This document shows, one piece after another, positions 36,213-47,477 of a DNA stretch of 64,000 nt. Position 1 is the first letter of the stretch; each line of letters begins with the position of its first letter. Source of the DNA: Plotosus lineatus. Taxonomy: Eukaryota; Chordata; Actinopteri; Siluriformes; Plotosidae. The position numbers were made by a program, and so were the translations under genes. The stretch is from contig CM045732.1 in assembly GCA_024760905.1 (NCBI GenBank), forward strand, positions 54,226,996 through 54,290,995. The letters run 5' to 3'. The notes under the pieces were generated by a model that saw only the letters and a program-made list of their open reading frames with translations, searched no databases and had not been told where the DNA came from.

Positions 36213-37569
36213 AATAGAAATAAAGAGCAGTAAAGAAACTTTTTCCATTTAAAAAGTGATAATGAAGATGTGGCTTGCCTCAAGTGACCATGAGAAACTG
36301 TAACTGTGTTGTTTTGACTTAAACATTATCCACTCAGAATAAGGATTTGCAACCTTGAGATAGTGGACCAATCAGGTTGTGCCATATCCGTGTAGCAGAT
36401 ACTAATTAGTAGACTTTGAGCAATTGTTAAATCCATTTCTAACATATTAAGGCATTTCTTTAAGCTAGGCATTGGTTATATTTAGATATAGTCATATCAA
36501 GTCATTGAATGTGCTTCCACTCTCTCTGTGGTGCAGTGTGGAGCCGACTGTGTATTAGCTTGGCTGCTATCACCCGTATCTAAATGGCTCTTTGATAAGC
36601 ACAGTGGCCAGATTTCTCCCTATCCTCCAGCGCATGTCTGATATGGTCACTCTCATTTTAGATGTCTGCTGCCACTTATTAATATCAGATACTGAATCTG
36701 TCCAATCACATCTCCAGCCTGCTGACACGGGGATTTTTTTTTTTTACCTGCCTTTGATCTGAACAGTGATCTTAAATGGGGGAATCTGGGATAAGGAATA
36801 TGACAAATACTAAACTATTTTGTGATCAGTGGTGGATAAGGTTTAATTTAAAAATGTTTGGATTTATATTTCACACTTTTCCACAGGGATATTTTTTCTT
36901 TAATATCTTTGACAAGTCATTCAAACAAATTTAATATTCTTTGTATCCAAGCTAAGAAAAGAACTGTTAGTCCAATTGTAATTTACCATTTAAACTTAAT
37001 CTGTGAGTATCATTTATAGCAAACAATGCCAAGTGTTTATTTATGGTGAAAAGGCCTTGTGTCACATTTACCATGCATGTGCAATTTATCTAGTGATGAT
37101 TACTGCTGAGTCTAGAGCAGTTTTAATTTCATTTTGTAATGTTGGACCTGTAAAGAAATTTCAGTTGTGTGCCATTTTGAAGTGTTAAAATTTTTTGGAG
37201 TGCATGAACAGATGGATAGGTGAGCGGTGGCAAAGAGAGTGTTCATATTCCACTGTGCTGGCAGGACTCAGTGTCTGCTCACAGGTGTGTCATGTTAAAG
37301 GTGAGCTATGTTAAGTCCAATATCTCTCTGGCACATTAAAGTACATGCTATTGACCGTACAGAATGGTACAGAATGTCTGCCAAAGTGAAAAGTTCAGCA
37401 CACCGCACCACATGCCAGCAGAGACACGGGAATGTTGTGTGCATCCAGATGTTGTGCATTAACCGTTAGCAGAACATGTCAGATTTAATATGATAAAGGA
37501 ATGCAAGTAGGAGCCTGATTAATAATTATTATATTAAAATGAAAGAAATATGTAGCTAATAAGAATTAG
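36213..37569. other. Unique intronic sequence with a candidate non-coding element
   Basis: 36490-36730 is non-repetitive with balanced composition (gtattagcttggctgctatc, atggctctttgataagcaca, cacttattaatatcagatac) and is a candidate regulatory element. Nothing else is recognised. Confidence 0.4.
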
Positions 37570-37894
37570 GCGGCTACACGATGGCGTAGTGGTTAGCACG
37601 TTGACCTCACAGCAAGAAAGCCTGGGTTTGATTGCCAGCTTGGACATTTCTATGTGGAGTTTGTATGTTCTCTCCAGGCTTCCGTGAGTTTCCTCTGGGT
37701 GCTCCAGTTTCCTCCCTCAGTCAAAAAACATGCACAGTAGGCTAACTGACTATTCCAAGTCACCCCTTGATGTGTGAGTATTGGCCCTAAGATGGCCTGG
37801 AGAGCTGTCTAGGGTGTACCCCGTGCTCATTGAGCATCAGTTGCCGCAAATTAATTAGGATTAAGCAACTGAGAAAATGAATGAATGCATGAAT
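37570..37894 (+). mobile_element. H2-type tRNA-derived SINE, complete, with imperfect 12-bp TSD
   Basis: This is the best H2 copy on the + strand. The head ggctacacgatggcgtagtg has a consensus-like A box (tggcgtagtgg) and a B box close to consensus (gggtttgattgcc). The core is tatgtggagtttgtatgttc and gtttcctccctcagtcaaaa. Tail T2 ends gattaagcaactgagaaaat then gaatgaatgc. Flanks are aataagaattag (37558-37569) and aataagatttag (37895-37906). Confidence 0.84.
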
Positions 37895-40612
37895 AATAAG
37901 ATTTAGAGAAGTAAGTGTAACTCAGGTGGTAGCTAACCTAAAATTATATTCATTTCTTTTCTCCATTTTCTATAAAAGACGCTGTCTTGACACTTTGTCA
38001 CGGCAGATCCTGTTAGATGCTGCAAAATGTGTTTGTAATCACTCTGTGTATTAAGGTCTAAGGCAGGAAACCCATCATATGGGGGTATAAAAAGCCCAAT
38101 GAGGCCCTGTGACACTTGCTATGGAGAATAATAGATGAGACTTGACCCTCTCAAAAAGAGGAGCACAGACGTGGACACCATATGTAGCACCTATTACCAT
38201 TTCCTCACCTCAGAAAAAAATAAGAGCATTACTGAGAGTTGGAAAGCAGCAATAGGAAGGAAGAAGGAGAGAAATAGATGGATAAAAGGATGCATGATGA
38301 TTTTTTTTTCTATCATCAGGCCAATCTTTCTGTAATTGTGTGAGAGTTTGGGAAAGTTGTGTATAATTTACAAAATAAAGCATCCATATAAATAAATCTG
38401 AGCGTATGTAAAACAGCCTTAGTTTTGTTTTGTATGTTTCGTAGTAAGAACTGCTTGAATAATATTAATAAGCTGTGCTTAATTGCTTCAAAGACTTTAT
38501 CGTCTCCATTCAGTTTATAAGTCTAATACCACTACATTTATCTGTATTTATGTACATGTGCTTTTACAAATGAAACTTCATTACGGTTACTTAATGAGGG
38601 TGCTGTGAACAGACACCCCTGCACCATAACTATGAGAAGATAAGAGAGAGAATTTGCTCGGAGGTTTTCCAAATGTCACTGCCATTTTGTGTACAAGCAT
38701 GATAACTTCATCCATCCATTATCATGAGAAGCACCTGCAATGATGCACAATGCACTCTAGCCTGTATGATAGATAATTAGTAATGAATCAATACTTAGAG
38801 TTGAGAGTGGATGGAGAAGGAAGTACAGCGCACCTTGAAACTGATAAAGGAGTAAAATAAACAGGCGAGGAGCAACAGGGACAGCAATGAATGATGAGCA
38901 CGCTCCCTCATTCCGCCTCAGAGACGCATCTCTGTTTTTGAGGCTCGTATAATATCTGTTCTTCATCCTTTTGGCTCTGTTCTGATAGGACTGCATTCAG
39001 AAAGAGGAATGTCAGGCTTGGTATCTGCTGCTGGGCCAGAGGCACTTTCTAATCCCTTTACATCCATCAGACACGACACATGAATGGGAAAAGAAATCTC
39101 GTCATTTGTCTCATAACAAGTGAGAAACAGTTCTGCGGGATAATGACAAGCATGTGAGTAATAGTGATTATTAGTTCAGCTTTGATGATCATTAGTGCAG
39201 CAAATTTGACTGGAGCAGGTAAAACATGCTTAATATGGATATAGGGTATGAGAAATGTACATCCTAAAGTTATAGCTTAGCTTTAGACTCCAGAATCGAG
39301 ATACAAGCAGAGCTTGTGCGTGATGCATGTCGGTCATTGTCATGATGGAGGAGAGGGAATTCCATTTGTAGGAAGTGAACGAGACAGAGAGGAAGAGAGA
39401 AACAGAACGCGCGGTATAAGGACATCTCATTCCCTCCTCAATAATGTGGGATAAAGACATGGTTTCACATATGGTGTATTGGTAATGGCTCACCCCAGCA
39501 CAAATCCTCTCATTTAAGTGCAAATGGCTGTCATTTTGGGAAGCCTGAGCAGCTGTCTACCAATGTCAGCCTAACCCTATGCTAAGAGTTTTATTTTGTT
39601 TTAGTTCAGTAAAAAAACACAAAACAAAACACATGGACAGGGTAGACTTATAATATTGAGGCGTAAAGCATGGTAGGAAGAGTTCCAAAAATAAAGTGTT
39701 CTATAAAGTAACACCAGATTGTTTTGTGGTCTTCTTTCTGTTTTTTATATATTTATTTATTTATTTAGCTAGCTCATCTTCTTCTGCATAATCTGGGGTC
39801 GAGTCCCGGGGGCTACAGCCTGCAGTGAGGTCCAGACATCCCTCTCCCCAGACACTTCCTCCAGTTTTTAATTAATTAATTTATTTATTATTATTTTTAA
39901 TTTATTTATTACTACTACTACGACTACTATCATTATTATTTTCTGATATTATGTTTAGCTGCACAGATCATATTTAGGTCATATTTGGAGACAGTCCAGC
40001 TAAGTCAATACATTCACTAGCTACAGAAAATGCATTATATTCACTGCTCCTATTACTCATTTTAACTTTTATCTCTAATAACGAGTGTGGTATGACATAT
40101 TCACCCTCAAAAAAAACCTACATCGGCGAAGATTTACCCGGTACTGAACCTACAAGCTCATACATGCAAACATTAACATCATTTCCACTTTATGACATAA
40201 AGCTCTTTGCATGACAGGATGTTAGGATTAAATTCCCTCTATTGTGCACCAGATTTTGACATGCGGTATAAAAATACTGTAATAATAGACTTAAAACCTA
40301 TTTAAAATGCATTACATGGCTAATAAATTGATGTTTTTTGCACAGAATGAGTCCCAAGAGAGGGAAGGACAATCATGGTGGTAGTATCCTGGCTTAAAGT
40401 GTAGATTGGGTCTTTCTTTAAAAAGCAGAAAAAAGGATTGTGGACTTAAAGCTCGTACTGGTTACGACTTGAAAAGACATCGTCTCATCAATATTTAATC
40501 AAATGTGTGAAAATTCATACATAAAGGGATTGGATACATGTAACCCATGCAGCAAGAAACTGTAAAACAACCACAAGAGCAAAATAATTTTTAATTCATT
40601 GATTAAGTGTAT
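37895..40612. other. Unique intronic sequence
   Basis: Only the short LINE fragment at 39776-39868 is recognised. 38990-39230 is a repeat-free, balanced block (candidate non-coding element). Confidence 0.4.
39776..39868 (-). mobile_element. Very short 3' fragment of the Rex3/RTE-like LINE
   Basis: About 90 bp matches the 3' terminus of the LINEs at 2470-2580 and 55690-55790: an atcttcttctgc-type 3' repeat, then aatctggggtc, then gcagtgaggtccagacatcc and cacttcctccagt. This is a typical extreme 5' truncation. It lies in AT-rich sequence with ttatttattt runs on both sides. Confidence 0.7.
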
Positions 40613-40832
40613 GGGGAATGGTGGCATCATGGTTAGCACTCTCACCTCATAGCATGAAGTTTCTAGCTTCTAAGCCCTGTGGTTGGCAAGGGTGTTTCTG
40701 TGACGAGTTTGCATGTTCTCATTTTAATGGCATAGGTTTCCTGCAGGTACACTAAATTGTGCATATGTGTGAATGTGAGGATGACTATATGTTTATCTAA
40801 GGTTCTGCAGAGGGCTTGTAACCCATGCAGGT
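40613..40832 (+). mobile_element. H2-type SINE, diverged and 3'-shortened
   Basis: The head gggaatggtggcatcatggt with ttagcactctcacctcatag is followed by core pieces (gtttctgtgacgagtttgca, tgttctcatttt, aggtttcctgcaggtacact) and the tgtgtgaatgtgagg spacer. It ends in a degraded aagg-ttctgcagagggcttg tail without the terminal gaat repeats. Confidence 0.65.
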
Positions 40833-42474
40833 GAAAACACGCACTGCAACATAAACCACAAAAGTGATACAACGCATCCATGTATATGAAATGGGAACAT
40901 ATATAGAAATAAGTGCATAGCACTTTTAGCAACAGATTGGGAACCAAAACAGGTTCATAGAAATCTGAATATAAACTTACAACCTCAGTGAGATCTGACT
41001 TTATAGAGGAAAATCTCCCTGAAATTCATAATCAAAGCCACTGAAACCAGACTTAAAGCTAGTTTCTTATGGAATGTTGACGGATGTTGCAAAAGGCAGG
41101 GTTCGGTTCTGTCATTAGTGACATAAGTGACAATTATCAATGTTACTTGAATGTTTCTGAAATGTTTGCAAAAGACAGCTGGCAAACATTAGCAACTGTT
41201 ATCAAATTTTAGTGACAGTATTTGCGAAGATTCGTAACGATTTGCCACTTCTTTGGTACTGTTCAGATGGGTTTTTTTACCTTTTGCCAAGTCCTGGTAA
41301 AATACCAGGGGAGCCACCCTTAACACTACTGATGGACCCAACCCTATAAAAAGTTATCCAAACCCTTCCCAGCATTGGATTCACTACTCGGAAAATCATA
41401 AAGAAATGTTAACGACGTGTCTCAATCGTTTGTAAATGTTGGCACCTCTATGTGGACAAATAAATTCACAAAGAAACTGCGACAAGAAACATTATTTGTG
41501 ATTCTCAAACTGTTTGCGCACCTTTTATGATCCCTAATGAAACACAAAACTTTGTCAGTAAACTAGCTTAAGTCTGAACCTCTTTTGAGTGATGACACTG
41601 GACAGTGGGTTGATAAGGACAACAGAGTAAATGCACTTATATGCTGGATTTTTTTTTTAATGATAATAATCTTTTTTAATATAAATTAATAATCGGAGGT
41701 ATAAGGCTATGATACTTCTAGTTTAATTATGTATGTTCTTCAGATGCTCTTTGTACAGACAAGCCCTGGACAGATAATGAAATTTTTATGAAGCCTGATA
41801 GTCAACAGCTATTAGTGGAATACTCAGGAGAGATTCAGGTATTGTTTTTTTAGTCACTACAAGTGCCATTTTTGCTCTACACGTAGCAGAGTGACGTGAC
41901 TCCTCTTAAGGCCACAAGTTTTAAATTATGAACGCATTTAAGCAAATTTGTTTATATCATGCAAGGCCACAGATCAATCAGTCTGGCACTACGAGCTTGA
42001 ATATCTTACTTCAGTTGGTTAAAAAAAAGAGCTTGTTTTGATGATGCTGTCACTAAAAAGTCATTTAGCCTGAGGCAGGCCATCTTTGTCCCTTGCCGTT
42101 TAGATTGGTTTAGAGAAACACTGGCATGCAGAATATCAAATGCATGTCTGTAATGGTGTCTTTCAGTGATGTTCTGAATGCAGTATATGAGTCGATTATA
42201 ACTCTCTGCCTTTTTTGAGTTTGTATTAAATGCTCTAGGTAGATTTTAATAAGTTCTCTCTGGTTGCACTAAATGAAATGGCTATTGCTGTGCTGGGATA
42301 AATTATACAGCCGGGAAATCCATCAGCAGCATCTTTTCTGCTTAGTATCAGAACATAATAGGCCATTCTGACAAATATACAAAAGTATATAAGCTATTAT
42401 TATGGACCCATCGAAAATTTTATCACTAATATATGATCCATTTTAGTATGTTAGTCTAAGAATACTGAGCATGA
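40833..42474. other. Intronic sequence, possible undated repeat at 41000-41560
   Basis: 41000-41560 contains several tttgcaaa/ggcaaacatt-like motifs in both orientations and may be an old dispersed element, but I could not match it to another copy in this window. The rest appears unique. Confidence 0.35.
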
Positions 42475-42652
42475 GGTGAGAATACACCCTGCATGGGATG
42501 CAGTGTATCAGGGGGATCCAGGGATACACACATTCACTCACTCACACCAGGAGGCAATTTAGCATATACTATTAGCATCTGTCTCACTCTATCTACTAGT
42601 ATGTTTTTGGAAGAATGGAGGAAACTGAAGAACCCAAAAGTTCACGGCTTAC
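42475..42652 (-). mobile_element. SINE-like fragment related to the H2 core
   Basis: In + strand order: gtgagaatacaccctgcatg, cacattcactcactcacacc, aggaggcaatttagcatata, tgtttttggaagaatggagg, aaactgaagaacccaaaag. These blocks follow the order of fish H2-type SINE middles (caccctg … caatttagc … tttttgga-tg-gaggaaac), but this may be another subfamily. Confidence 0.5.
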
Positions 42653-42811
42653 GGTGAAACACATCTACACTTTTATCAGTGGTGATTGGAACGGCAAGGC
42701 TCACAGTCCCAGATTTTTCAAAAAAAAAAAAAAAACAATTATCTTGTTGCAAATTCTTTGTTGGGTTGTTGCTCTCACAGCTGTTCATGATATAGAATTC
42801 TGAATAAAGAA

Positions 42812-42936
42812 ATGCCCTGTAATGGTTTGGAAAGCTGTTCAGGATGTATTATGCTTTCACTCAGACTCAGCCATGGTGGGCTTCAGCCTCCCTCGCAGCA
42901 CTAATAAAGGATAAGCATTAAGAAGATGAAATACCG
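42812..42936 (+). mobile_element. Diverged SINE tail T2 fragment
   Basis: The segment atgccctgtaatggtttgga is followed by a degraded ctgttcaggatgtattatgc, ggtgggcttcagcctccctc and a gataagcattaagaagatga end. It is recognisable as tail T2 by order and spacing but is much more diverged than other copies. Confidence 0.6.
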
Positions 42937-42944
42937 TATGCCTG

Positions 42945-43645
42945 ATAAGCATACAGGGCGCTTATTAAAATGTTACCAGCAGAGTGTAAGAGGTTAGTGC
43001 TTATTAGAATCGAGGTGGAAAACATGAATAGTAACAGAACAATAAAAGAGTTTTAATGGTATTTGTATTATTTGTTTTGTGGTATCAACCAAACTACTTA
43101 CACAAAAGCTGAAAATAAACAGAAAACAGCATAAATTAAAAAAAACAGACCGATTACTTTTCCCTCCCTTTAAACATTTCCTTTAAAAATCTAGCTAATA
43201 GCACATTGCACCTTGAACCAATTAACATGAACATAAACAAAAGCACATGGCCAGGAACGTCTTTAAATTTATAAAGTTAGTGAGCAGGAGAATCAGGTGA
43301 AAACTACTCTCACTTTCTGATAGGTCCATATCTGGCTCATTGCTCCATTCATTCAGAGCATCCAATAGTTTTGCTGTAGCAGTTTCTAATGGTTCATCGG
43401 TTGTTGGACATTTACCAAGAGAACACAGCAAAATATTTTCCTGTTTTTTAAAGCACTGTGGAACAATCACATGTGTTGTTACTGATGAACATAGACATTC
43501 CAGTGGCAGGGGGGTCTTGATATACCGTGTAAACTTACTTTTACATGCAATGAACACTTCATTTTACTGTTACATCTGATCGAATAAAATTGGTAAGTTT
43601 GATCTACAATTTTGCTCCCAGTACACATGGATGGTTATTAGACGT
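42945..43645 (-). pseudogene. DNA-transposon remnant, copy A (C-terminal transposase-like frame)
   Basis: An open stretch of about 111 codons on the minus strand (43557-43222) includes KKQENILLCSLGKCPTTDEP and ETATAKLLDALNEWSNEPDM followed by DLSESES. The same protein piece occurs on the + strand at 55083-55245. The downstream part ends near a cagggcgcttatta motif at 42964, which is also present at the end of copy B and looks like a transposon terminus. The superfamily is uncertain; a Tc1/mariner-Tigger-like origin is a guess from the terminus. Confidence 0.6.
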
Positions 43646-43674
43646 ACGATCTAAACACTGGGGGGGGGTGTACA

Positions 43675-43815
43675 TTTATTCATTAATTTTCTGAGCCAGT
43701 TAATTAGGGTCACGGGGAGGCTGCTGCCCATCTCAGCCGAATCCGGGCAAGGGCAGAGTACACGCTGTTCTTTTCCATGTCTATCACCATCGGTTAGTGA
43801 GAGGCATGGCCAGCA
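43675..43815 (-). mobile_element. Partial SINE (tail T2 with a remnant of the H1 body)
   Basis: In + strand order it reads ttattcattaattttctgag, gttaattagggtcacgggga, a cccatctcagccga…gggcaagggcagagtacac block (T2 on the minus strand), then a short match to the H1 body (gagaggcatggccagc). Head and most of the body are missing. Confidence 0.7.
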
Positions 43816-45276
43816 AAATGAAATATAATTAAATAACTATAAAAACAGTATTACATATACTTTGAGTCAAGATTACCATTCATGTCTAATATGCTGGTAT
43901 GATAAAGAGCTATAGTGATAAATTGCATTATAAAATTAATTCATAAATTGAACCCCAACCTAATATGAGATGTGGTTTTCCACAATGGTTTCCATTGATA
44001 ATCTATTGGAAACTTAATATTGGCTGGTCATCTATTATATTGCTCAGTTGTTTTACAGTATCTAAAACCAAATGTACATATTAGTGTTTAATTACTGCCC
44101 ATAGTCTTATATTTCCTTTAACTCATGAGAGACAACCCTGAATAGAGGAGTGCTGTGACTTTTCTCCCATGAAAATGAATGGGTGTATTAAGTCCTCTGA
44201 TTATCATGGCATTTTAGAGCAGAGAGCAGCAGGCATGCCGATCGATACACTTTTAATGGAACAGAGAGAGAGAGAGAGAGAGAGAGAATGAGTCCAGGAC
44301 CCTTCGCCATGTTTCTCATTTGTTTCCTGCAGGAAAACCCAGCTCACTGCTAAGATAAGATGGAGGACTCATTTACATTGCCTCTGTCCCCATACTGCAC
44401 AGTTGGGTAATTGAGAATAGATTCAAATGCCATATAAGAGAAACCAATGACTATATCTGCTTCAAGTAAAACCAGTGTGTGGTGCAGCTAGAATTTATAT
44501 TTCCTGTGATTTTCGAAGGTGGGAGAGGTTTGGGTATACATTTTCATACTCTCATTACATTCAAGGGGCTTAGATGAAAACAGAGGACATAAAACTGGAA
44601 GAAATGGTTTTGTTTTTATTATGTTAAATCATTTTATTCCAGTGGTGTATTAATATGCTTTCTCTTCTGGTTTTTCCTATCAGTTTCCACTCTGGTAGCC
44701 GGAGAGGAGTTGTGAGCTGATATGATGTTTCCTTGGCCTACCTTGGTTGCTAACTGTAATTTACTTTTCTCTGTCTATCGCCTGCAGTCTGCCTCATCGC
44801 TGCTTTGTTGAACGATGTGCTAATCCATTATATTCTTCAGACAAGTGTATCGACCAGTATAAACAGACCGGAGGGCACAAACTTAAATGAAAGCCGTAGT
44901 TTCCCTCGGAATCTTTTAACTAGCTCCCAAAGCAAGTGTGGCCATATCTGCTTTATTTTATTTCATTGGTAAATTTACCTTAAGATGCCATTAAAAGTGC
45001 TCGTAGAGCTAGAAAGCAGAGGCATTTGATCAGATCAGATGTTACTGTTCTATCGGTTCTCATTTCAGTTGTTCTTGATGCATAATACTCATCTTAAATC
45101 TTTCTGGAATTTCCTTCTGTCTCAATTCCTCCATCATATAAATGCCTTGGTCGTATCTCCCCCTGCTGTCTGATTTTTATATGTTATGGTTTAGCACTTT
45201 TCCATTAAAAGTATGTTCATGGAACCGAGCAATCAACAATATTCTCATGTATTTACATCTCTTGCCATTTTATTAT
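43816..45276. other. Unique intronic sequence
   Basis: Contains one AG microsatellite. No gene, RNA gene or transposon recognised. Confidence 0.45.
44263..44286 (+). repeat. (AG)n microsatellite
   Basis: Pure AG run of about 24 bp. Confidence 0.97.
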
Positions 45277-45384
<108 letters not shown>

Positions 45385-45519
45385 ATTTGCATATTCGTTC
45401 CAGTCAATGAGTATTTTCATACATTGTACATAACAGCTCATTACTAGGACAGCCAAGAAAACTTTCTATTTATTAGGAGGGTTTGTTTGTTGTACTCTTC
45501 AGTTCACACTCATTTAGTG

Positions 45520-45720
45520 AACGTTAATAATCAGTGCAGCTGTAGAAGCCCAGCAATTTGCTTCAACACAGCCATTAATTATTTGCTAATTGAGACATGA
45601 GCATAGAGCTGTTCTCAATGTGCCATGAGACCCTTGCAGCCCCTCCAGAGCCCCCACACTGCTTTCTTCCAGATGATCACCCGTTCAGATGTCTCTCCCC
45701 TGCTTTCAGTATAAAATCCA
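45520..45720. other. Candidate conserved non-coding element
   Basis: The repeat-free block contains agcccagcaatttgcttcaa, cagccattaattatttgcta and aattgagacatgagcatag, dense in homeodomain ATTA cores. Function is inference. Confidence 0.35.
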
Positions 45721-45989
45721 CACGCATATATACACACAGACAGAAAAGAGCAGATAGACTGTAGGGAATCTCTCAGTGGGTGGATCTAAGCACACTCAGT
45801 ATGGTGTAAAACACTCAGCAGTACAGTAAAGGAGAATATAAAAGAAACTAGGATATGGAGATAGGACACAGCAGTAGGTGTTTACATCTTGTTGATGCTT
45901 CACTACACTCCCTAGATTGTTACTCACCATTAACCCTCATTGGTGGTTTTGGTAATTTTTAGAACTAAACATGGCCAAGATCCACCTAG

Positions 45990-46474
45990 TTTCAGATGAG
46001 GTGTCAGTGGGAGTTTCCAGTTAACAGTGTACAAGACAGTGTTGAGGCCAGCGATGTTGTATGGTTTAGAAACAGTGGCCCTGGGGAAAAGACAGGAGGC
46101 AGAGCTGGAGGTAGCAGAGATGAAAATGTTGATGTTCTCTTTGGGAGTAAGGAGGATGGATAGGATCAGGAATGAGCACATCAGAGGGACAGCACATGTA
46201 AGACGTTTTGAAGACAAAGTCAGAAAGGCTAGATTGAGATGGTTTGGACATGTACAGAGGAGGGATAGTGGGTATATTGGTGGTCTGATGCTGAGGTTGG
46301 AACTACCAGGCAGAAGGCCTAGAAGAAGACCAAAGAGACGATTCATGGATGTGGTGATGGAGGACATGAAGGTCGTTGGTGTAAGAGAAGAAGATGCAAA
46401 GGATAGGGTGAGATGGAGGTAGATGATCGCTGTGGCGATCTCTGAAGGGAAAAGCCGAAAGGAGAAAAAGATTA
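45990..46474 (+). mobile_element. RTE-type LINE 3' end (C-terminal RT region plus 3' tail), 5'-truncated
   Basis: An open stretch of about 131 codons (46027-46422, + strand) contains YKTVLRPAMLYGLETVAL, a VAEMKMLMFSLGVRRMDRIR segment and RLRWFGHVQRRDSGYIGG, the conserved C-terminus of RTE-clade LINE proteins. It is followed by GRRPRRRPKRRFMDVVMEDM and a stop. The 3' tail (46427-46471) reads gatcgctgtggcga…gggaaaagccgaaagga. This tail is nearly the same as the 3' end of the SINEs at 7172-7510 and 8202-8523. The endonuclease and catalytic RT parts are missing, as expected for a 5'-truncated insertion. The preserved reading frame suggests a relatively young copy. Confidence 0.82.
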
Positions 46475-47251
46475 CATTTTGCATATTTAGTATTTTGGCA
46501 AATAATTAGAAGTTTAAAATCTTTTATTCTACTTTTACTCTGTTTCTTCAAGTGTAAACTTCAGCATTAATTCAGTAATTAATTAATTCATTCATTGCTC
46601 CAACAACATTACTGAGTCATAAGTGTTAGTTCATATCATAAGCATTCGATGGTCTTTGAATTCGGGGTGGCACACCTGAAGCTAACATTAATGAGTCAGA
46701 GATGTTATGATTTCTAGTTTATTTAGTTGTTGAGTATTATAACTGCATCAACAGGCTTGAAGATTTGAAGATGAGATTGTATAAGAAAAAAAAACTTTCT
46801 GAGGCTCTGTGCTAGATTGAGATCAAGGTTATGCTTTAGCTGTTTCTAAACAAGACACCAAGACTCAGACTTATGTAAGATTAGTGCTTGAAAGATGTAT
46901 CCTGGTGACATGGAGTGGTACATTTCAGCCCCAATGAGCTAGGGCACAAAGGTCTGTTCAGACTAGCATGGAGCGCAGCTGGTGGTTTGGGGGTGGAAAC
47001 ATACACACACACTTTCATATTCAGATTTTCCCTGGGTGAATTCTTCACACTGCTCATCCATACAAAATTCATGATCTGGTCTGCGTTGTGCGCATAAAAT
47101 ACACGCTTCGTCGTGGACAAGCCCATTTCCGCTGCTAGAGAAACAGCTGTACTGAGATTAACATAAATCGGCAGTTGGTTAGAGCGTGTTTAGCAGTGCA
47201 TTAACAAATTTGCCACCTTAATGAGTTGCTAAGTAATTGCCTTCCTGCCCC

Positions 47252-47368
47252 TGAATGCAAACAGTCCATTACCTACAACTATATGATTTTTCAATACCAA
47301 AACACCAATCCCCAGGCTGCTCACTTAACTTGTTTTTAAATTAAGCTGTGCTAGATAGTGTTTTCTCT
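47252..47368 (+). repeat. 117-bp duplicated segment, copy 1
   Basis: Aligned by eye without gaps to 54769-54885, with only four mismatches (about 97% identity). It contains acagtccattacctacaact, atgatttttcaataccaaaa and ggctgctcacttaacttgtt. It lies 20 bp upstream of a (GT)n(GA)n tract and follows unique, non-repeat-looking sequence. Confidence 0.85.
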
Positions 47369-47385
47369 TCTGCCTGGTGGTATTA

Positions 47386-47388
<3 letters not shown>

Positions 47389-47477
<89 letters not shown>
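47389..47477 (+). repeat. Compound (GT)n(GA)n microsatellite
   Basis: About 64 bp of GT followed by about 25 bp of GA, 20 bp downstream of the 117-bp duplicated segment. Confidence 0.98.

Noticed and set aside
45930..46484. 184-codon open frame on the minus strand
   Set aside because: It is the antisense shadow of the RTE-type LINE read on the + strand, which carries the recognisable protein motifs.
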